From Heloderma charlesbogerti (taxonomy: Eukaryota > Chordata > Lepidosauria > Squamata > Helodermatidae), in contig JANEZZ010000793.1 of NCBI GenBank assembly GCA_026122225.1, positions 1,798,001 through 1,862,000 on the forward strand: a DNA stretch of 64,000 bases, given 5' to 3'. The position numbers and the translations under genes were made by a program. The notes below the pieces were generated by a model that worked only from the letters and a program-made list of their open reading frames with translations, was not told where the DNA came from and did no database searches. This document shows positions 41,480 to 53,697 of this stretch, piece by piece (within the stretch, counting starts at the first letter, position 1; the number at the start of each line of letters is the position of its first letter).

Positions 41480-41840
41480 CCCCTCACAGATGAGGTTCTA
41501 TAATAAAGTTGGCCATCACGTAGACGTCAGTCCTTTACAAGATGGAAAACGTGCTTGGATGATGTTGTGTGGTCATTAACTGTGACTGAGAGAGGGCATC
41601 AAGATGTAGGCAAGGGATCCTCTTGCCTTCCCAGAATGCAGCTGTGTTTGAAGTGATAGAATCAAATTCATAGGGAATTCACAGGTAGGCTCTGGTGTAT
41701 TTCTTCCCAATGATAGCGTGAGCAACATTTTTTAGATCACACCGTTATTAAAATTTGGTAGGGCCATACAGAGCTAGCTACGGCTGCATCAGGGCTGGAT
41801 CTGCCTCACAGATGGGAAACAAATCAATTGTTATTTCTGT

Positions 41841-41873
<33 letters not shown>

Positions 41874-42890
41874 TCCCTTGTAGCTGCAGGGACAATAATG
41901 AAAATACGATGGCAAAAATTGGTAAACAAGCAAAAGGAAGCATAGATGCAGTTATTTTGTTTAGGGCAAAAATACATGGTTTTTGTTTTACATTTAAAAA
42001 AATTTTTTTTTAGGCCGCAATCATATAACACTTGCCTAGACAAAAGCTCCATTGAATACAGTTGAACTGACTTCTGAATAAATATGCATAGGATTGTTCT
42101 GCATTACTGTAGTTCTATGTACTTACTTGCAAACAAGTTCCAATGAACCTAGGAGTGCTTACTTCTGCGTAAACATACACAGGGTTCAAGTGTAAGTTTC
42201 TAGCACTCATGGGGCAAATTTGCAAATGTGAGAGCAAAAGTGGCTAAAAGTTTGGAAATACAGAAACATTGATTCAAAGTATATATATCACACCCATCCA
42301 CGCCAATTAAACCACTCTGAAGTCCTTCACATTGGAAAGTAACAATTTCCAAACAATGTAAGTGTGGGTGAATGCAATCTATTCACCAGCTTTAGTTTGG
42401 CATCAGCTGGGTTTATAAAAATGACACACAGACCTCGTTAATTATGTGCAACTAAAAGAACCATTTAGTTGTGACCGAGAGGCTCATGATGTCTTTCCAG
42501 CAAAGCCCTCTTGATGTTGAATAAAGCTGCCCACCTGAATGTTCAAGCAGGGCTGTCTGTCTTGCTTTTTCTTATTTCTCCCATATTGCTGGCTTTTTTC
42601 ATACCAGAAGCAGTCAGCTCTCAAGAATAGTCATCGGTGCCCTGCCGCAAACAACTCAGGCTTCCAGAGGAGGGGAGGAAAAGAAAGAAATGCCACAGTA
42701 GTTTATTATTAGTAGTATTTTACTGTGAATGCCTCTGCTATCACACAAGTTCCACATTATTTTGGAAAATATTTCCACATTTCCTCTCCTTAAGATGTCA
42801 TACCTGCTTTGTAGGTTTTGCACTTCAATGGGAATTGAATTCAGTGGGTGGGAATTCAATGGGTGGGGAGAAGAGAAGATTTCAGGTTCA
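41480..42890. other. Intergenic; one microsatellite and one repeat fragment
   Basis: An (ATA)n run is at 41845-41872. 42014-42185 carries the dispersed repeat (gccgcaatcatataacactt, ttgaactgacttctgaataa). The remainder is unassigned. Confidence 0.45.
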
Positions 42891-42954
42891 TGTAAATCAG
42901 GGGTAGAGAACCTATGGTTCTCCAACTCCCATAAGCCCAAGCCAGCATGGCCTG

Positions 42955-45900
42955 GTGTGGGGGGATGTGTCCTCTTTGATAGAGGACAGTCGTCTATTTG
43001 AGGGGCTGTCAGAGGACTGTCCTCTGTTTGAAGGCACCCTCTATTTGAAGGGTTGCACAGTCCAATTTTGATTTAAAGAGAAAGATTAAAGAGAAAGATT
43101 TTGATTTAAACAGAAAGAATTCCTAGAAGAACTAGAAGGTACACTGCACCAGTGGAAGCAGTGGAACAATGGAACCATTTTCAGGAACTTGAGGATGAGA
43201 CTGGGGGACAGACTGCAGAGGAAGAATTACAGGGGACCCCACATGAAAGTGAGCAAGAGGCTGAAGGTCATCAAGTGGAGGCAATGAAACCAAGGCCTAC
43301 AACAACAAGTAGAGAAGAGTAGTAGTTATGAGAGACTCATTGTTGCATGGGACTGAAACCCATGGACTTGCCAGGTATGCTGTCTCCCAGGAGGACGGAT
43401 TAGAGATGTCACTGAATGGTTGCCTACACCCATGAAAGGATACCACTGACAGGTATCCCTTTCTTCTCATCCATGTGGGAACAAATGATACCCCCAAACA
43501 GAGCTACGAAGAAATCACGTCAGACTTTGAAGCTTTGGGAAGGAAACTCAAGAACTTTGGGACCCAGATAGTTTTCTCATCCATCCTTCCAGTAGTTAGA
43601 AGAGGGATATAAAGGGAAAGAAAAATACTCTGGGTGAACGACTGGCTACAAAGGTGGTACCAACATCAGAGATTTGGATTCTGGGATCATGGGCTATACT
43701 TCCTGGAAGATGGGCTGTTGGCAAGAGATGGTTGCACCTTACAAGGGCTGGGAAGAATGTGTTTGTCCACAGCATGAAGAACTTCATCAGGAGGGCTTTA
43801 AACTGAATCCTACAGGGGAGGGAGACATAAAGTTGGGGATTAAAATGAACGAAGGCTCATGCAGCACAACGGAGAGAACAGCTCTAATAGCGCCCAATAA
43901 TAGTCTTCAGAAACATGTAGGAAGAAAGCCAGACTATAAAGCACATGGTCTTCGATGTCTGTATAGTACTCCCCAGAGTATGGGAAACAGACAGAATGAA
44001 CTAGAACTCTTAATACAGGAGGGAAGTTGTGACTTGATAGGTGTAACTGAGACTTGGTGGGATGACTCCCATGACTGGAATGCAGCAATTGAAGGATATA
44101 ACTTGTTCAAAAAGAACAGGAGGAACAGAAAGGGAGGTGGGGTTGCACTATATGTGAAAAATCCATATCTCTGCACAGAAATATAGGAGGATGAGCTTCG
44201 TAGCCCCATCAAGAGCATCTGGAGCATGGAGCAAAGAATGAAATACATGTAGCAAAGAGTAAAAGGAACATGGTGGTCGGAGTCTACTACCAGCCACCCA
44301 ATCAAGGAGAAGACGAGGATGAAAATTTTGAAAAGCAAATTGCCAGTGTTTCAAGTAAGCATGATGTAGTATTAATGGGGGACTTCAATTTCCCTGATAT
44401 TTGTTGCGAGACACATTCTGCAAAACATGGCCCCTCCAAGGAATTCTAGGCTTGTGTTGCTGATAACTTCCTCCTACAGAAAGTGGAGGACAGAACTAGT
44501 GGATTGACCCCCTTGATTTGATCCTAACCAACAGAGATGACTTAGTAGATAAAGTAGCAGTTACGGGAACTGTTATGGGAATGCTGATCAAATTTGCAGA
44601 TGACACAAAATTGGGCAGGATAGCTAATACCCTGGAAGGCAGAAACAAAATGATCTTGGTAGGCTGGAGCGCTGGGCAGAAAACAACAGAATGGAATTTA
44701 ATAGGGATAAATGCCTAGGAAAAAGAAACCAAATGCACAGTTACAAGATGGGGGATACGTGGCTCAACAGTACTACAAGCGAGAAGGATCTTGGAATTGT
44801 TGTCCATCACAAGCTGAATATGAGCCAACCATGTGATGTGGCTGCAAAAAAGGCAAATGCTAATTTGGGCTGCATTAATAGAAGTATAGCTTCCAAATCC
44901 TGTGAAGTACTAGTTCCCCTCTACTCAGCACTGGTTAGGCCTCATCTTGAGTACTGTGTCCAGTTCTGGGCACCACATTTTAAGAAGGATGCAGACAAAC
45001 AGTAGGGGGTTCAGAGGAGGGCAACAAAGATGATCAGGGGACTGGAAACAAAGCCCTATGAAGAGAGACTGAAAGAACTGGGCATGTTTAGCCTTGAGAA
45101 GAGAAGACTGAGGGGAGAGATGATAGCGCTCTTCAAGTACATGAAAGGTTGTCACAGAGAGGAAGGCCAGGATCTCTTCTTGATCATCCCAGAGTGCAGG
45201 ACATGGAATAATGGGCTCAAGTGAAAGGAAGCCAGATTCCGGCTGAACATCAGGAAAAATTGACTGTCAGAGCAATATGACAATGGAACCAATGACCTAG
45301 GGAGGTGGTGGGCTGTCCCACACTGGAGGCATTCAAGACGAGGTTGGACAGCCATCTGTCAGGGATGCTTTGACTTGGATTCCTGCATTGAGCAGGGGGT
45401 TGGACTTGATAGTCTTATAGGCCCCTTCCAACCCTACTATTCTATGATTCTATGAACCATAAGAACTGTTGCCCATCAATGCTTAGCACTTGTACAGGTA
45501 CATAGGTGGTCATCTGGTCACAGTTGTCCACACTATGGTGAGATGTACTGTATTTCATCTAAATTACTGTATATTAAGTATTTCTAAATTTGCATATTTA
45601 TCAGTGTGACATTCCTGCACTAGGCTCTACCTTCTCCAGCTTCCACCTGATAAAACTGAGAGGAAAACCCCCTCAGGATGTCTGCTTCCACTTTGGTCAG
45701 TTGTCCTCACTGACACACACAACCTCTGCCTTCTGGGTTACCTTCTGGGTTAAAGAGACACCCAATATGCCTAACTGGTTCCCTCTACCCAATACATGAC
45801 AAGTAACAAGGAAATAGAAACAGGCATATGGTACAATCAGCAAATGCACATTTTATGCAAATTGCTGTCTGTTGGGGTGGGATGGGGTGATACATTTCCT
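42955..45900 (+). repeat. dispersed repeat R1, split by CR1
   Basis: 42961-43080 (gtcagaggactgtcctctg, ttgaaggcaccctct) and 45475-45900 (acataggtggtcatctggtc, gtgagatgtactgtatttc, tgatacatttcctcttttt) match successive parts of 49836-50215. The CR1 copy lies between. Confidence 0.5.
43120..45455 (+). mobile_element. CR1 LINE (family B) with internal deletion
   Basis: ORF1 remnants include a GDSL-like esterase start decayed to RDSLLHGTE (about 43328-43355) and HVGTNDT near 43470. The endonuclease reads TETWWDDSHDWNAAIEGYN (about 44047-44103) and GDFNFPDI (about 44379). The sequence then jumps at about 44575, before the SDH motif, to KFADDTKLG with FADD at 44593-44604. About 1.3 kb of RT, by comparison with normal CR1 layout, is missing. 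The 3' end is the CR1 octamer attctatgattctatga. Confidence 0.9.
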
Positions 45901-45904
45901 CTTT

Positions 45905-47145
45905 TTGTCTGGTTCACAAGAAGTTACCCTAGTTGTAATCCAGTGACAACTGGAGGTGTGTGCTGATGTTAGGCTCCAAAGATCATTCTTCAGTGTTTTA
46001 GCAGGTAGTCAGTTCAGTTGATACATTTAGAGACCCTCAGAGTTTTTCTACTCGCTCCCTTAGCACCAACAAGAGCAGTAATAAAAGGAATCCCGGCCTA
46101 TTGTTAGAAAGAGAACTGTGTTTGTAAGCCATTCTTAGAGTGAAGGCAGGCCTCAGTTTTCGAGACAGCAGCCAGTTCACGAGGACACTCATTGTACAGG
46201 AACAGTAGCGCTTAAGTTTCACATCAAAGTAGCAATGGCATCCCTTTTGACCCTCACCTGTGGTTTACAGGAGGAGGGAGGAGGACCTGCTAAAGAGGCA
46301 GAAAAGAATAGCTTATGGCTTCTTTGCATATTTGTGAAGTAGACTTTGGCTGGAGTCCAGATAATACTTTTTAGCAGAGCAGTAGTTGGTACTATACTGG
46401 CATTGTTTCACATGTTGCACTGTACCCACTCGTCTCCTAGGAGGCTGCCCATTGTTCCGTCCATCCCAATATTGTCTGTCAGTGGTAAGGTGTTAACATT
46501 CGAAGTGTGGGAGCTCATTTCCCAAGGAGACTCCATAATCATGCTCCCAGGAGATATTATATATACTCAAAGGAGCGAGCACTTGGGTTAAAAACACCGC
46601 CATAAAACACTGACATCCCAAACCAACCAACCAGAGTTGGCATTGTTGGGAACCTGCCAAGGCCAATGCACCAGTAGAGGCCCACGGCCAATCTTCACTG
46701 TCTCGACTGCTCCTCTACTTTGCCATTGCTGCTGCCACTTCTCCTTGTCCATTCTCTCTTTTTCTCTCTTTGGGAGACAGTGGGGATTGGGCCCAGAGGG
46801 GAGGCAAGTGAATGGGCAGTGGCAACAGTGGGAAGGAAAAGAAAAGGAGCACTTGAAGAGGCCCCCCCACTGAGAACACTTTGCCCAACACCCCCCCCCA
46901 AACACTGGAACTAGGGACTCAAACAAACTGAAGCAAAGGACAAATATGGTGCCTCCCCACCCCCCATTCCATATACAGAAGCAAGCTTGACCGGCAGTTG
47001 AATTTTACTTCAACTCTGGTGATGGGACAGTGTCCCCCACCATACCTGAAGGCAGCAAGCTAGTTTAAGGGGTGTAGGATAGGCCTTGTGGCAAATATAT
47101 CTCTGTCCTCCCACAGAGGGGAATGGCTTCAACTTCTAAAACACA
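45905..47145. other. Intergenic, nothing firm
   Basis: No exon, LINE or SINE recognised. 46640-46920 is purine/pyrimidine-skewed and gives open frames on both strands without homology. Confidence 0.4.
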
Positions 47146-47150
47146 CTGGC

Positions 47151-47483
47151 CCGGTTCGTATGTAAAGAGAAGCCACCATGGCTAAATTTCCCCATGGGGC
47201 TTCTTCTCATTGCAGTGGACATTTTTAATATTCGGGGCACAGCAGGAGTGGGGGTAGGTTGTTGGGGTGTTTGACAGACTACCCAGAACTGGTGGGCTGT
47301 TTTAGGGTTGTGGATGGCTTGTCAACCACCCCAACAACCCACCCTCGTCAGGTTCGCATGTAATGAGAAGCCACAGTGTGCCCCACTGCACCCTGAATAT
47401 TCAAAATGGTGGCTGCCAGCACAACACAAAGCCCCATGGGGAAATTCACCCATGGTGGCTTCTCATTACATACAGATCAGGCC
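47151..47483. mobile_element. inverted-repeat element, GGCCCGGTTC group
   Basis: Left end ggcccggttcgtatgtaaag, right end cattacatacagatcaggcc. Arms agaagccaccatggctaaat and acccatggtggcttctcat, and an inner pair ggttgttggggtg and caccccaacaaccc. Confidence 0.7.
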
Positions 47484-47489
47484 TATGAC

Positions 47490-48485
47490 TCTATAATCCT
47501 AAGGCAGAGGTGGGGCTTGAGTGTCCAACATCTTTTGACCCCAAATAAAGCTGGTACTGGAGGGCAGTGCTTTACTTTGCACCAAGCCAACCTCCCAGTT
47601 TAAAGACAGAATAAAAATTAAAGAGGGGCAGGGAGCTTGTTGTGTGCCAAGAGGGTGTCCATGGGCACATTCGTGCCCACATGCAGCATGCTGGAGATCC
47701 CAGCCCTCCATCATCCACTTGTTTGTGCCATTTTTGCGCCTTGAAAAAAAAGTGGGATACCCATGTAATAAATAAAAGGATTAAAAGTAGAAACCCACAG
47801 TGCTTTTGTTTCTTTCAAACTGTGTCATATTGTTTCCCTTCTTTTGCCCATCTCTCATTTAATAGCCAGCATCGGGACCTCAGCTCCATGTTGCTGGAAA
47901 ATTAGAGATTTTGTCATTTGAAGTTAACATCTGACAAATGTTTAAAAACAGTGCAGCTATGCAGATCCAACGAAACCTATATTCGTCTTGCCCAGTGTAT
48001 AATTTTCTTGCCAAATCAGAGCCGTATTCATATATACCAACTCTCTTCCTCCCTCCCAAAAGTCCTTAGGGCCAAATTGTCCACCCAAATGAATAATTAC
48101 CCTCACAAAAATAGGGTTTTTAAAGTGTTGTGGTGTCACATTGATTCCCCACCCGCAAGTGTAGGTGGCTTTATTCTCCCCACCCAATATAATTAGTGGG
48201 AAGCTATCAAAAAATCTCCTGCTGGATTTTTCATGGAGTAATAGGAGCTTTTCAGCACTAGGGTTGTTTTGTCCTCCTCACTGGAACAATGGGAAGGTCT
48301 GTTTGGGGGGTGCTTTTTACAGGTTGCATTCTATCATCTGTTTACAAATATGTAAGAGCAGCAGATAAATGCCCAGTCACACAGCATTCGTTTCTCAGCC
48401 TTGACATCCACACCAGGCATGGTTGGTCCACTGGGACTGATGCCAGCTTCCCCTTGGTTTAATATGAAATATACATGTTTTACAG
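47490..48485. other. Intergenic, nothing recognised
   Basis: No gene-like or repeat structure that I can name. Confidence 0.4.
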
Positions 48486-48492
48486 TTTAGAC

Positions 48493-49401
48493 CAGGGGTG
48501 CAGAATCTCAGGCCAGTAGGCCAAATCTGACCTACTTAAGGTCCTGTCCTGTCCAACTTGGTTCAAGTCACCCAGAGGAGCTAAAACTAAAAAGGTACGT
48601 ACAGGCAAGGACCAGACAAGCCAGGCTGGGTCCAAGCTGGGTCCAAGCCGGGCCGAGGCCTGAGTCTGGGCCAGCCTGGTTTAACGGTGCTGAATAGCCA
48701 GGCAAGTTAGGCCAGGCAGGGTCCCAGTTAGTTGAGATTCAAGCGAGGAAAGCTGTTGATTCAGCAACAGTCAGAGGCCCTCTGGAGCCTTAAAAAGGCC
48801 AGCAGCTCAAGACCTGCAGTTAACTCCACCCCCTCAGAGAAGTCATTTGTTTCTTAAAGGGCTACTGCCAGATTTGTAGCCACTGGCTCCTAAGGGGTAG
48901 GGGCGATGAAGGCTGTAATGGGGGAGTGTCTTATGCATCAGAAGAGTCAGGTAGAGGCACATCGTCTGGTCTGGAAGGCCCTGGCCTAGCAGGGACTGGA
49001 TTAATGGAGGGAGTCTCCTCTGCCTCTGAGTCCTCTTTGGAGCCAGAGGACAGGTCAAGGCTGGGGAACATGACAGGTCCCAGTCCAGCAGTCTGACATT
49101 CCCCAGGTAGCTACGCCCCCTTCCCACAGTCCCACCCCTATTCCCTGATCATGTGATGGTCTCCCAGCTTTTGCACATGTCCCCGTACCCCCATTTTAAA
49201 AGGTTGAAATGCCTCTCCTAAGGCTTAGTTATTGGCAGTATGAGCATTACACTAAAATACGCTGGTATTTGGGCTCCCATCCCTTTCTATTTGGCCCCAC
49301 CCTGTTTTGCCTTGAGCCACGCCCACCACTGGAATGCAGCCTCCAAGAGCTTCTCCAAAATTGATTCCGGCCCTCAGGCTGAAAGAGGTTCAACACCCCT
49401 G
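48493..49401. mobile_element. hAT-like element (CAGGGGTG family) carrying a solo LTR
   Basis: Left end caggggtgcagaatctc; right end aaagaggttcaacacccctg. The right half (49190-49401) is the reverse complement of the order seen at 35107-35300. The LTR at 48545-49075 sits inside. It may be one element, or two fragments brought together. Confidence 0.5.
48545..49075 (-). mobile_element. Solo LTR
   Basis: 531 bp, TG...CA (tgtcctgtccaac...ggaacatgaca), flanked by the exact 5-bp duplication ggtcc (48540-48544 and 49076-49080). The minus strand starts TGTCATGTTCCCCAGCC. The 5-bp duplication and the GC-rich, proline/serine-like 5' part suggest a Ty3/gypsy LTR, but no internal region is present to prove it. 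A ttttaaggc TATA-like site lies in the middle. Confidence 0.78.
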
Positions 49402-49564
49402 TTTTTGAGACTGCTACTGATAAGAGCAGTGCAGGGCGAGGCGGCTGCAACTGCCATCTTGGGGCCCAGAGGTATTCTGGGTAAATAAAGATGGTGGTGG
49501 TGGAGGCTGCAGCCGCTTTGCCACTTCTCTTCTCTGGGCTGGGTTGCCTATTTGGTTAATGAAC

Positions 49565-49675
49565 ATTGATGGCTTTTGATTCCAACCCTGGTCTTCCCAA
49601 CAGCCATGATGGTTGAGAATGATGGGAGTTGCAGTTCAACACATCTGGAGGGTGGCAGGTTGAGGGGGAGATTAT
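49565..49675. repeat. foldback repeat fragment
   Basis: ccaaccctggtcttcccaac, agccatgatggttgagaatg, and cacatctggagggtggcagg. Confidence 0.5.
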
Positions 49676-49835
49676 TCTAACCATGATAATACTAACTGCC
49701 ATTAACCTTATGTGCTGGGTCACATCTACAATCCAGATCCCTCGTATCAGTTTGTTTCTTGGTTTGGGCAAAGAAGCCCTCAAAGTAGTTGTGTCCCTTG
49801 CTTTACATCAACTGCTAAAGTGGTTATGTGTTACT

Positions 49836-50215
49836 GGGAACAGCCCTATGTTTGAAGGTGTCCTCTGTCTGAAGGGCTCTCAGAAGACAGTCCTCTGTTT
49901 GAAGGTGTCCTCTGTTTAAATGGCTAGCCAGACTAAGTCTGTTTTAAAGTTGAAGAGCCCGAAAAAGGGAGGGCAGCAGGCACCTTGAACTTGCCACAGT
50001 TAACACCAGGACAGCAGACTGAAGGACAGGCACACAGATGGTCACCTGATCACAGTCTTCCCCAGTATAGCGAGATGTATTGTATTTCTATTTAAATTAT
50101 AGTGATGATTTCTAAATGCGCCTCTCTACCTGTAGATGAACATGTATAAATGTTATGCAGTTCTGTGTCCTCTTTGTTGGTGATGAATTTCCTCTTTTTG
50201 GTGACACGTATGTAG
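49836..50215 (+). repeat. dispersed repeat R1, continuous copy
   Basis: It contains gtttgaaggtgtcctctgtc twice, the phrase acagatggtcacctgatcac, and ends ttcctctttttggtgacacg. It is the continuous counterpart of 42955-45900. Confidence 0.5.
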
Positions 50216-50595
50216 CAACCCTATCTATTACAGAAACAGAGGCTATGATCCTAAGCAAATTTAACTGAGAACAAATAAACCCCTCTGAACTCAGTGCTTA
50301 TGTTGGAGTAAATGTGCATAGGACTGGGCTGTGCAAGCTGTAGAGACCTAACCCATGAAGGACCTTGGAAATGGCAGGCTTGTTAGGTTCTTGGGGCATA
50401 TCTATATCGCAAATTGCTTTAGGATTCCTTCCCAGGGAACCCTGGGAATTAAAATTCTTTGGAGTGGTGTGTGATTTCTAACAAAGAATTCTCCCCCCCC
50501 CCAAACTACCATCTAAAGAAGCCATGTAAAGAATTCTGCCATCTAAAAAATTTCAGCAAATTTCCAGGATCTTTTGAGGGAAGATATGACACTTA

Positions 50596-50729
50596 GGGAG
50601 CAATCCTATGTACATTTAGACAGAAAAAAGTCCTACAGCTCCCAGCATTCCCCAGGTGGCATGGCTGCCTGGGGAATGCTGGGAGGTGTAGGCATTTTTT
50701 CCTATCTAAACATGCATAGGATTGTGCCC
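50596..50729. mobile_element. Palindromic Harbinger-like MITE
   Basis: Ends gggagcaatcctatgtac and catgcataggattgtgccc; arms ctacagctcccagcattccc and gggaatgctgggaggtgtag. TTA flanks both sides (50593-50595 and 50730-50732). Confidence 0.85.
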
Positions 50730-50739
50730 TTAAACTGAT

Positions 50740-51715
50740 ACATAGCATAGCATAGATATGATGTGGATCTTTCCTCACCCAGAATTACAGTTCCCAGGAG
50801 TGTGTGTGTATACTGAAGTCCAAATCAGCCCCCTGTCAGTAGCCACGGATGTAGACAAAACACACTTGAGTGGTGGGTTAGGAACAGACTTTACTGGAGA
50901 TATAACAAACTTCCATCTCAAGGTAAGTTGGCTGAGGTCAGCCCCATGGTCAGCATCACTTGCAGGAGGAAGAAAGAAGGAAGACAGGAAAGTAGAGGGA
51001 GGAGACAAGGAAAAAGGCAGAATGACCTCCCAGAGATCCCCTCCCACCTCACTCAGGTACATATTAACCCATAAAGTTCAGGTTAAGTGACTTATGGCCC
51101 TTGTCCTTCCAACATATATGTGGGGAGTCATTATAGTGAAAGCAATTCGTGTTCATTCAGGACAGGCCCACTCCAAGTTGAAAGCCAAATGGTTTCTCAA
51201 AGGCTTGGCAGCACAACTTGTGATTTGGTCAACATGGAATAAATGTCGAAACTTCATTGCCTCAGTATTAATTAAAACATCAAAGGCCAGAACTTTTGTT
51301 TTCTTGTCAGTTTGATCCCACCAAAGATGATGTCCGTCTGCCTGTGATGAGACAGCAAGTGTGGGAGGAATATGTTTTATCTTGAAGAAACATGCATACC
51401 AAAGTACACAATGAGAAATGTATCCAGACATTTTCAATTACCTCTGTTTCTAAAGGTTATTGGCTAAAAAGCAGCACATTTTATCTTCTTTCTGATGTAT
51501 GTCCATCATGCTATCCTACTGTGTGGCACATCAAGAAATAAGATAATGGGGCTTAAAGATTTAGATATAAGGGGCAGATCACAACTGATATTTAATTTGT
51601 TAGTTAGTAGTAATAAAAATGCAGCACCAGAGGAAACCATATTATCAGCAGGACCCTGTACGGTCTTCACTGAGAAAAAAGAGAAAAGGATCCTAATTCC
51701 GCTCTCTAAAGAAAT
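50740..51715. other. Intergenic, unique-looking
   Basis: No repeat or exon recognised; several short open frames without homology. Confidence 0.4.
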
Positions 51716-51721
51716 GTAGCC

Positions 51722-52021
51722 ACAGCAAAGTGGAGCAGGGGAGGAGGCTGCCGGATGATACATAGGATGTATCGTACCAGCATTTCTGCTTTCCCCACCC
51801 TCCAGAATGCCCCCTGGAACGCCCCATTTTGGCCGCTCTGTGCTCCTCTTGCGAGCACGGAGCATGGGGCTGTTCCACGCTGCCAGCGAGGCAGTGCGGA
51901 AAGGAGGGAAGGTCAGTTCTCCGGGAATTGACCTCGGAGCACAGGCTCTGAGGTTGGTTCCCGAAAAACCAGGTACCCTGTGGCAATCTAGCTGCTGACT
52001 AGTGGCCATAGGATTGCTCCC
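51722..52021. mobile_element. Harbinger-like element, long form, 5' truncated
   Basis: Parallels 26620-26908 (ggaggaggctgccggatga, ttggccgctctgtgctcctc, ccataggattgctccc). Right end followed by TAA. The left 160 bp of the long form are missing. Confidence 0.75.
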
Positions 52022-52237
52022 TAACTTGCACTGCTGGTGAAGAGACCTGGCCACCGACTGCTATATGCATCAAATGAGGAGATTATCTTATGCCTTTCTA
52101 ATAGCTGCTACAGTTACTACTGGCAAACAGCCACCATAACAAAGGATAGTCCTCCAGCAATAATAATGATAATATTAAAGAAGCACGCAAGCATGCACAC
52201 GCCCTTAAAGTTTGTTTAACCAAAGCCCTGAGAACAG

Positions 52238-52330
52238 CTTTCCCCAACCTGGTGCCCTCCAGATTTGCTGGACTACAACTCCCAGCATCCCCTAACCTGC
52301 AAGTGCACCAGATTGGAGAAAGCTGCTCTA
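52238..52330. repeat. foldback repeat fragment
   Basis: ccccaacctggtgccctcca, gctggactacaactcccagc, with the returning arm nearly absent. Confidence 0.55.
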
Positions 52331-52380
52331 GATCCCAGTGGCGCCAATGGAGGCTTTTTAAAATGCCTAATTGCAGCATC

Positions 52381-52383
<3 letters not shown>

Positions 52384-52418
<35 letters not shown>

Positions 52419-52438
52419 ACACACGCACACACGCACAC
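52384..52438 (+). repeat. (TG)n then (CA)n microsatellite
   Basis: Sixteen TG units, gcg, then CA-rich units: a small inverted microsatellite. Confidence 0.95.
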
Positions 52439-52490
52439 GTGCTGGGGAGGGGAAGGGCAGGCTTACCCTCCTCCCCAACAACACTGCAAC

Positions 52491-52702
52491 CAGTGGAAGC
52501 TGGTGGTTTTGATTTCGGTGAGGCTGTGAATCCATTCTGGGTCTCAAGTCAAAACCCTAAAGGAGCTATCCAAGGTGCTAAACCCATTTTGGGGAAAGGG
52601 TTCAGCACTTTGGATAGCTCCTTTAGAGTTCTGGCTGGTTCTGATTGAAACCCAGAATAGATTTATAGCCCCACCGAAAATCGGAGTCACCAGCCCCTAC
52701 TG
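52491..52702. mobile_element. hAT-like foldback element with exact duplication
   Basis: 212 bp from cagtggaagctggtgg to ccagcccctactg, flanked by actgcaac on both sides (52483-52490 and 52703-52710). The whole element folds on itself around aaacccattttggggaaagg. Confidence 0.9.
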
Positions 52703-52710
52703 ACTGCAAC

Positions 52711-53384
52711 CCTCCCTTGAAAAGTCACCCCCCTCCAGTAATCTGGCTTTTAAAAAGACCTGATTGCTTCCAATGGAGGCATTTCCCAAACCTAATTGCA
52801 ATACAGGGGGCATTTTCAATGGGGGTGGCTGCTGGCATGGATTTTATCAGTCCAAATAAAGCCCTCCAACTTCATTCACCGTTACAGCAATTCATAGGTT
52901 CAGGCTGCAAGTCAATATTACGCATAAAGTACTTCCCTTTCTTTTTTGTGATTCAACCCACGTTAGAGTGAGTGAACGCTGGGTAAGAGCTATTGATCCT
53001 GCATTTCTCAGGGTTCATTATAATTCTGTTGAAGCCCGATTCTGTAAAAGTTACTAATTAGATTTGTTAATTGAGTAACTTCAGATTCTCAGGATGGAAT
53101 AGATATTTCTGCTGAGTATATGGATCTGAGGCTGAAAACAAATATCTTTTAAAAAGATCACATTTGATTTAAGGTGGCTGTCCTAAAGCCACTTCCTAGG
53201 GGGTAAGTCCCATAGAACATGGTGGGAATTGTTTTGAAATAAAGATGCTCAGGTCAGCAAGAAAGGCCACTAAGGAGAGCTTCATATGGTGGTATCCATC
53301 CATGTCCACACGCTGGAGAGGTTATAGATAACTGCACAATCACGGTTTGGCAGTGCATGTGCATGCGTGCATGCAATAATTGAA
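52711..53384. other. Intergenic, nothing recognised
   Basis: No exon or repeat recognised. Confidence 0.4.
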
Positions 53385-53555
53385 CATAAGGAATTGCCTT
53401 ATACTGAAACAGACCACTGGTCCATCTAGAGCCATGCTGCCTACTCCGATATGATATGATATGATAGCTCTTCAGGGTCTCTGGCTTTCCCATCACCTTC
53501 TACCTGAACCCTTTTAAACTAGAGAAGCCAAGGAAAGAATCTGGGACCACCTTCC
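53385..53555 (-). repeat. tRNA-headed SINE body
   Basis: acataaggaattgccttata, ctgaaacagaccactggtcc, and ctctggctttcccatcacct are the reverse complement of the SINE body at 37050-37190. A short (gatat)n stutter is at 53449-53466. Confidence 0.65.
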
Positions 53556-53569
53556 CCAGTCTCATAATC

Positions 53570-53697
53570 AGCCTTCCCCAACCTAGTTCACTACAACTCC
53601 CAGCATACCTCATCCTGCCGACACATCTGGTTGGGGAAGGCTGCTCTAGAGCAGGAGTGGCGAACCGCTTTCATCCCAGGGCCGAATTCCATTTTGG
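53570..53697. repeat. short foldback plus CAGGGGTG-family fragment
   Basis: 53572-53641: cagccttccccaacctag and ggttggggaaggctg pair. 53652-53697: gagtggcgaaccgctttcat, cccagggccgaattcc. Confidence 0.55.
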
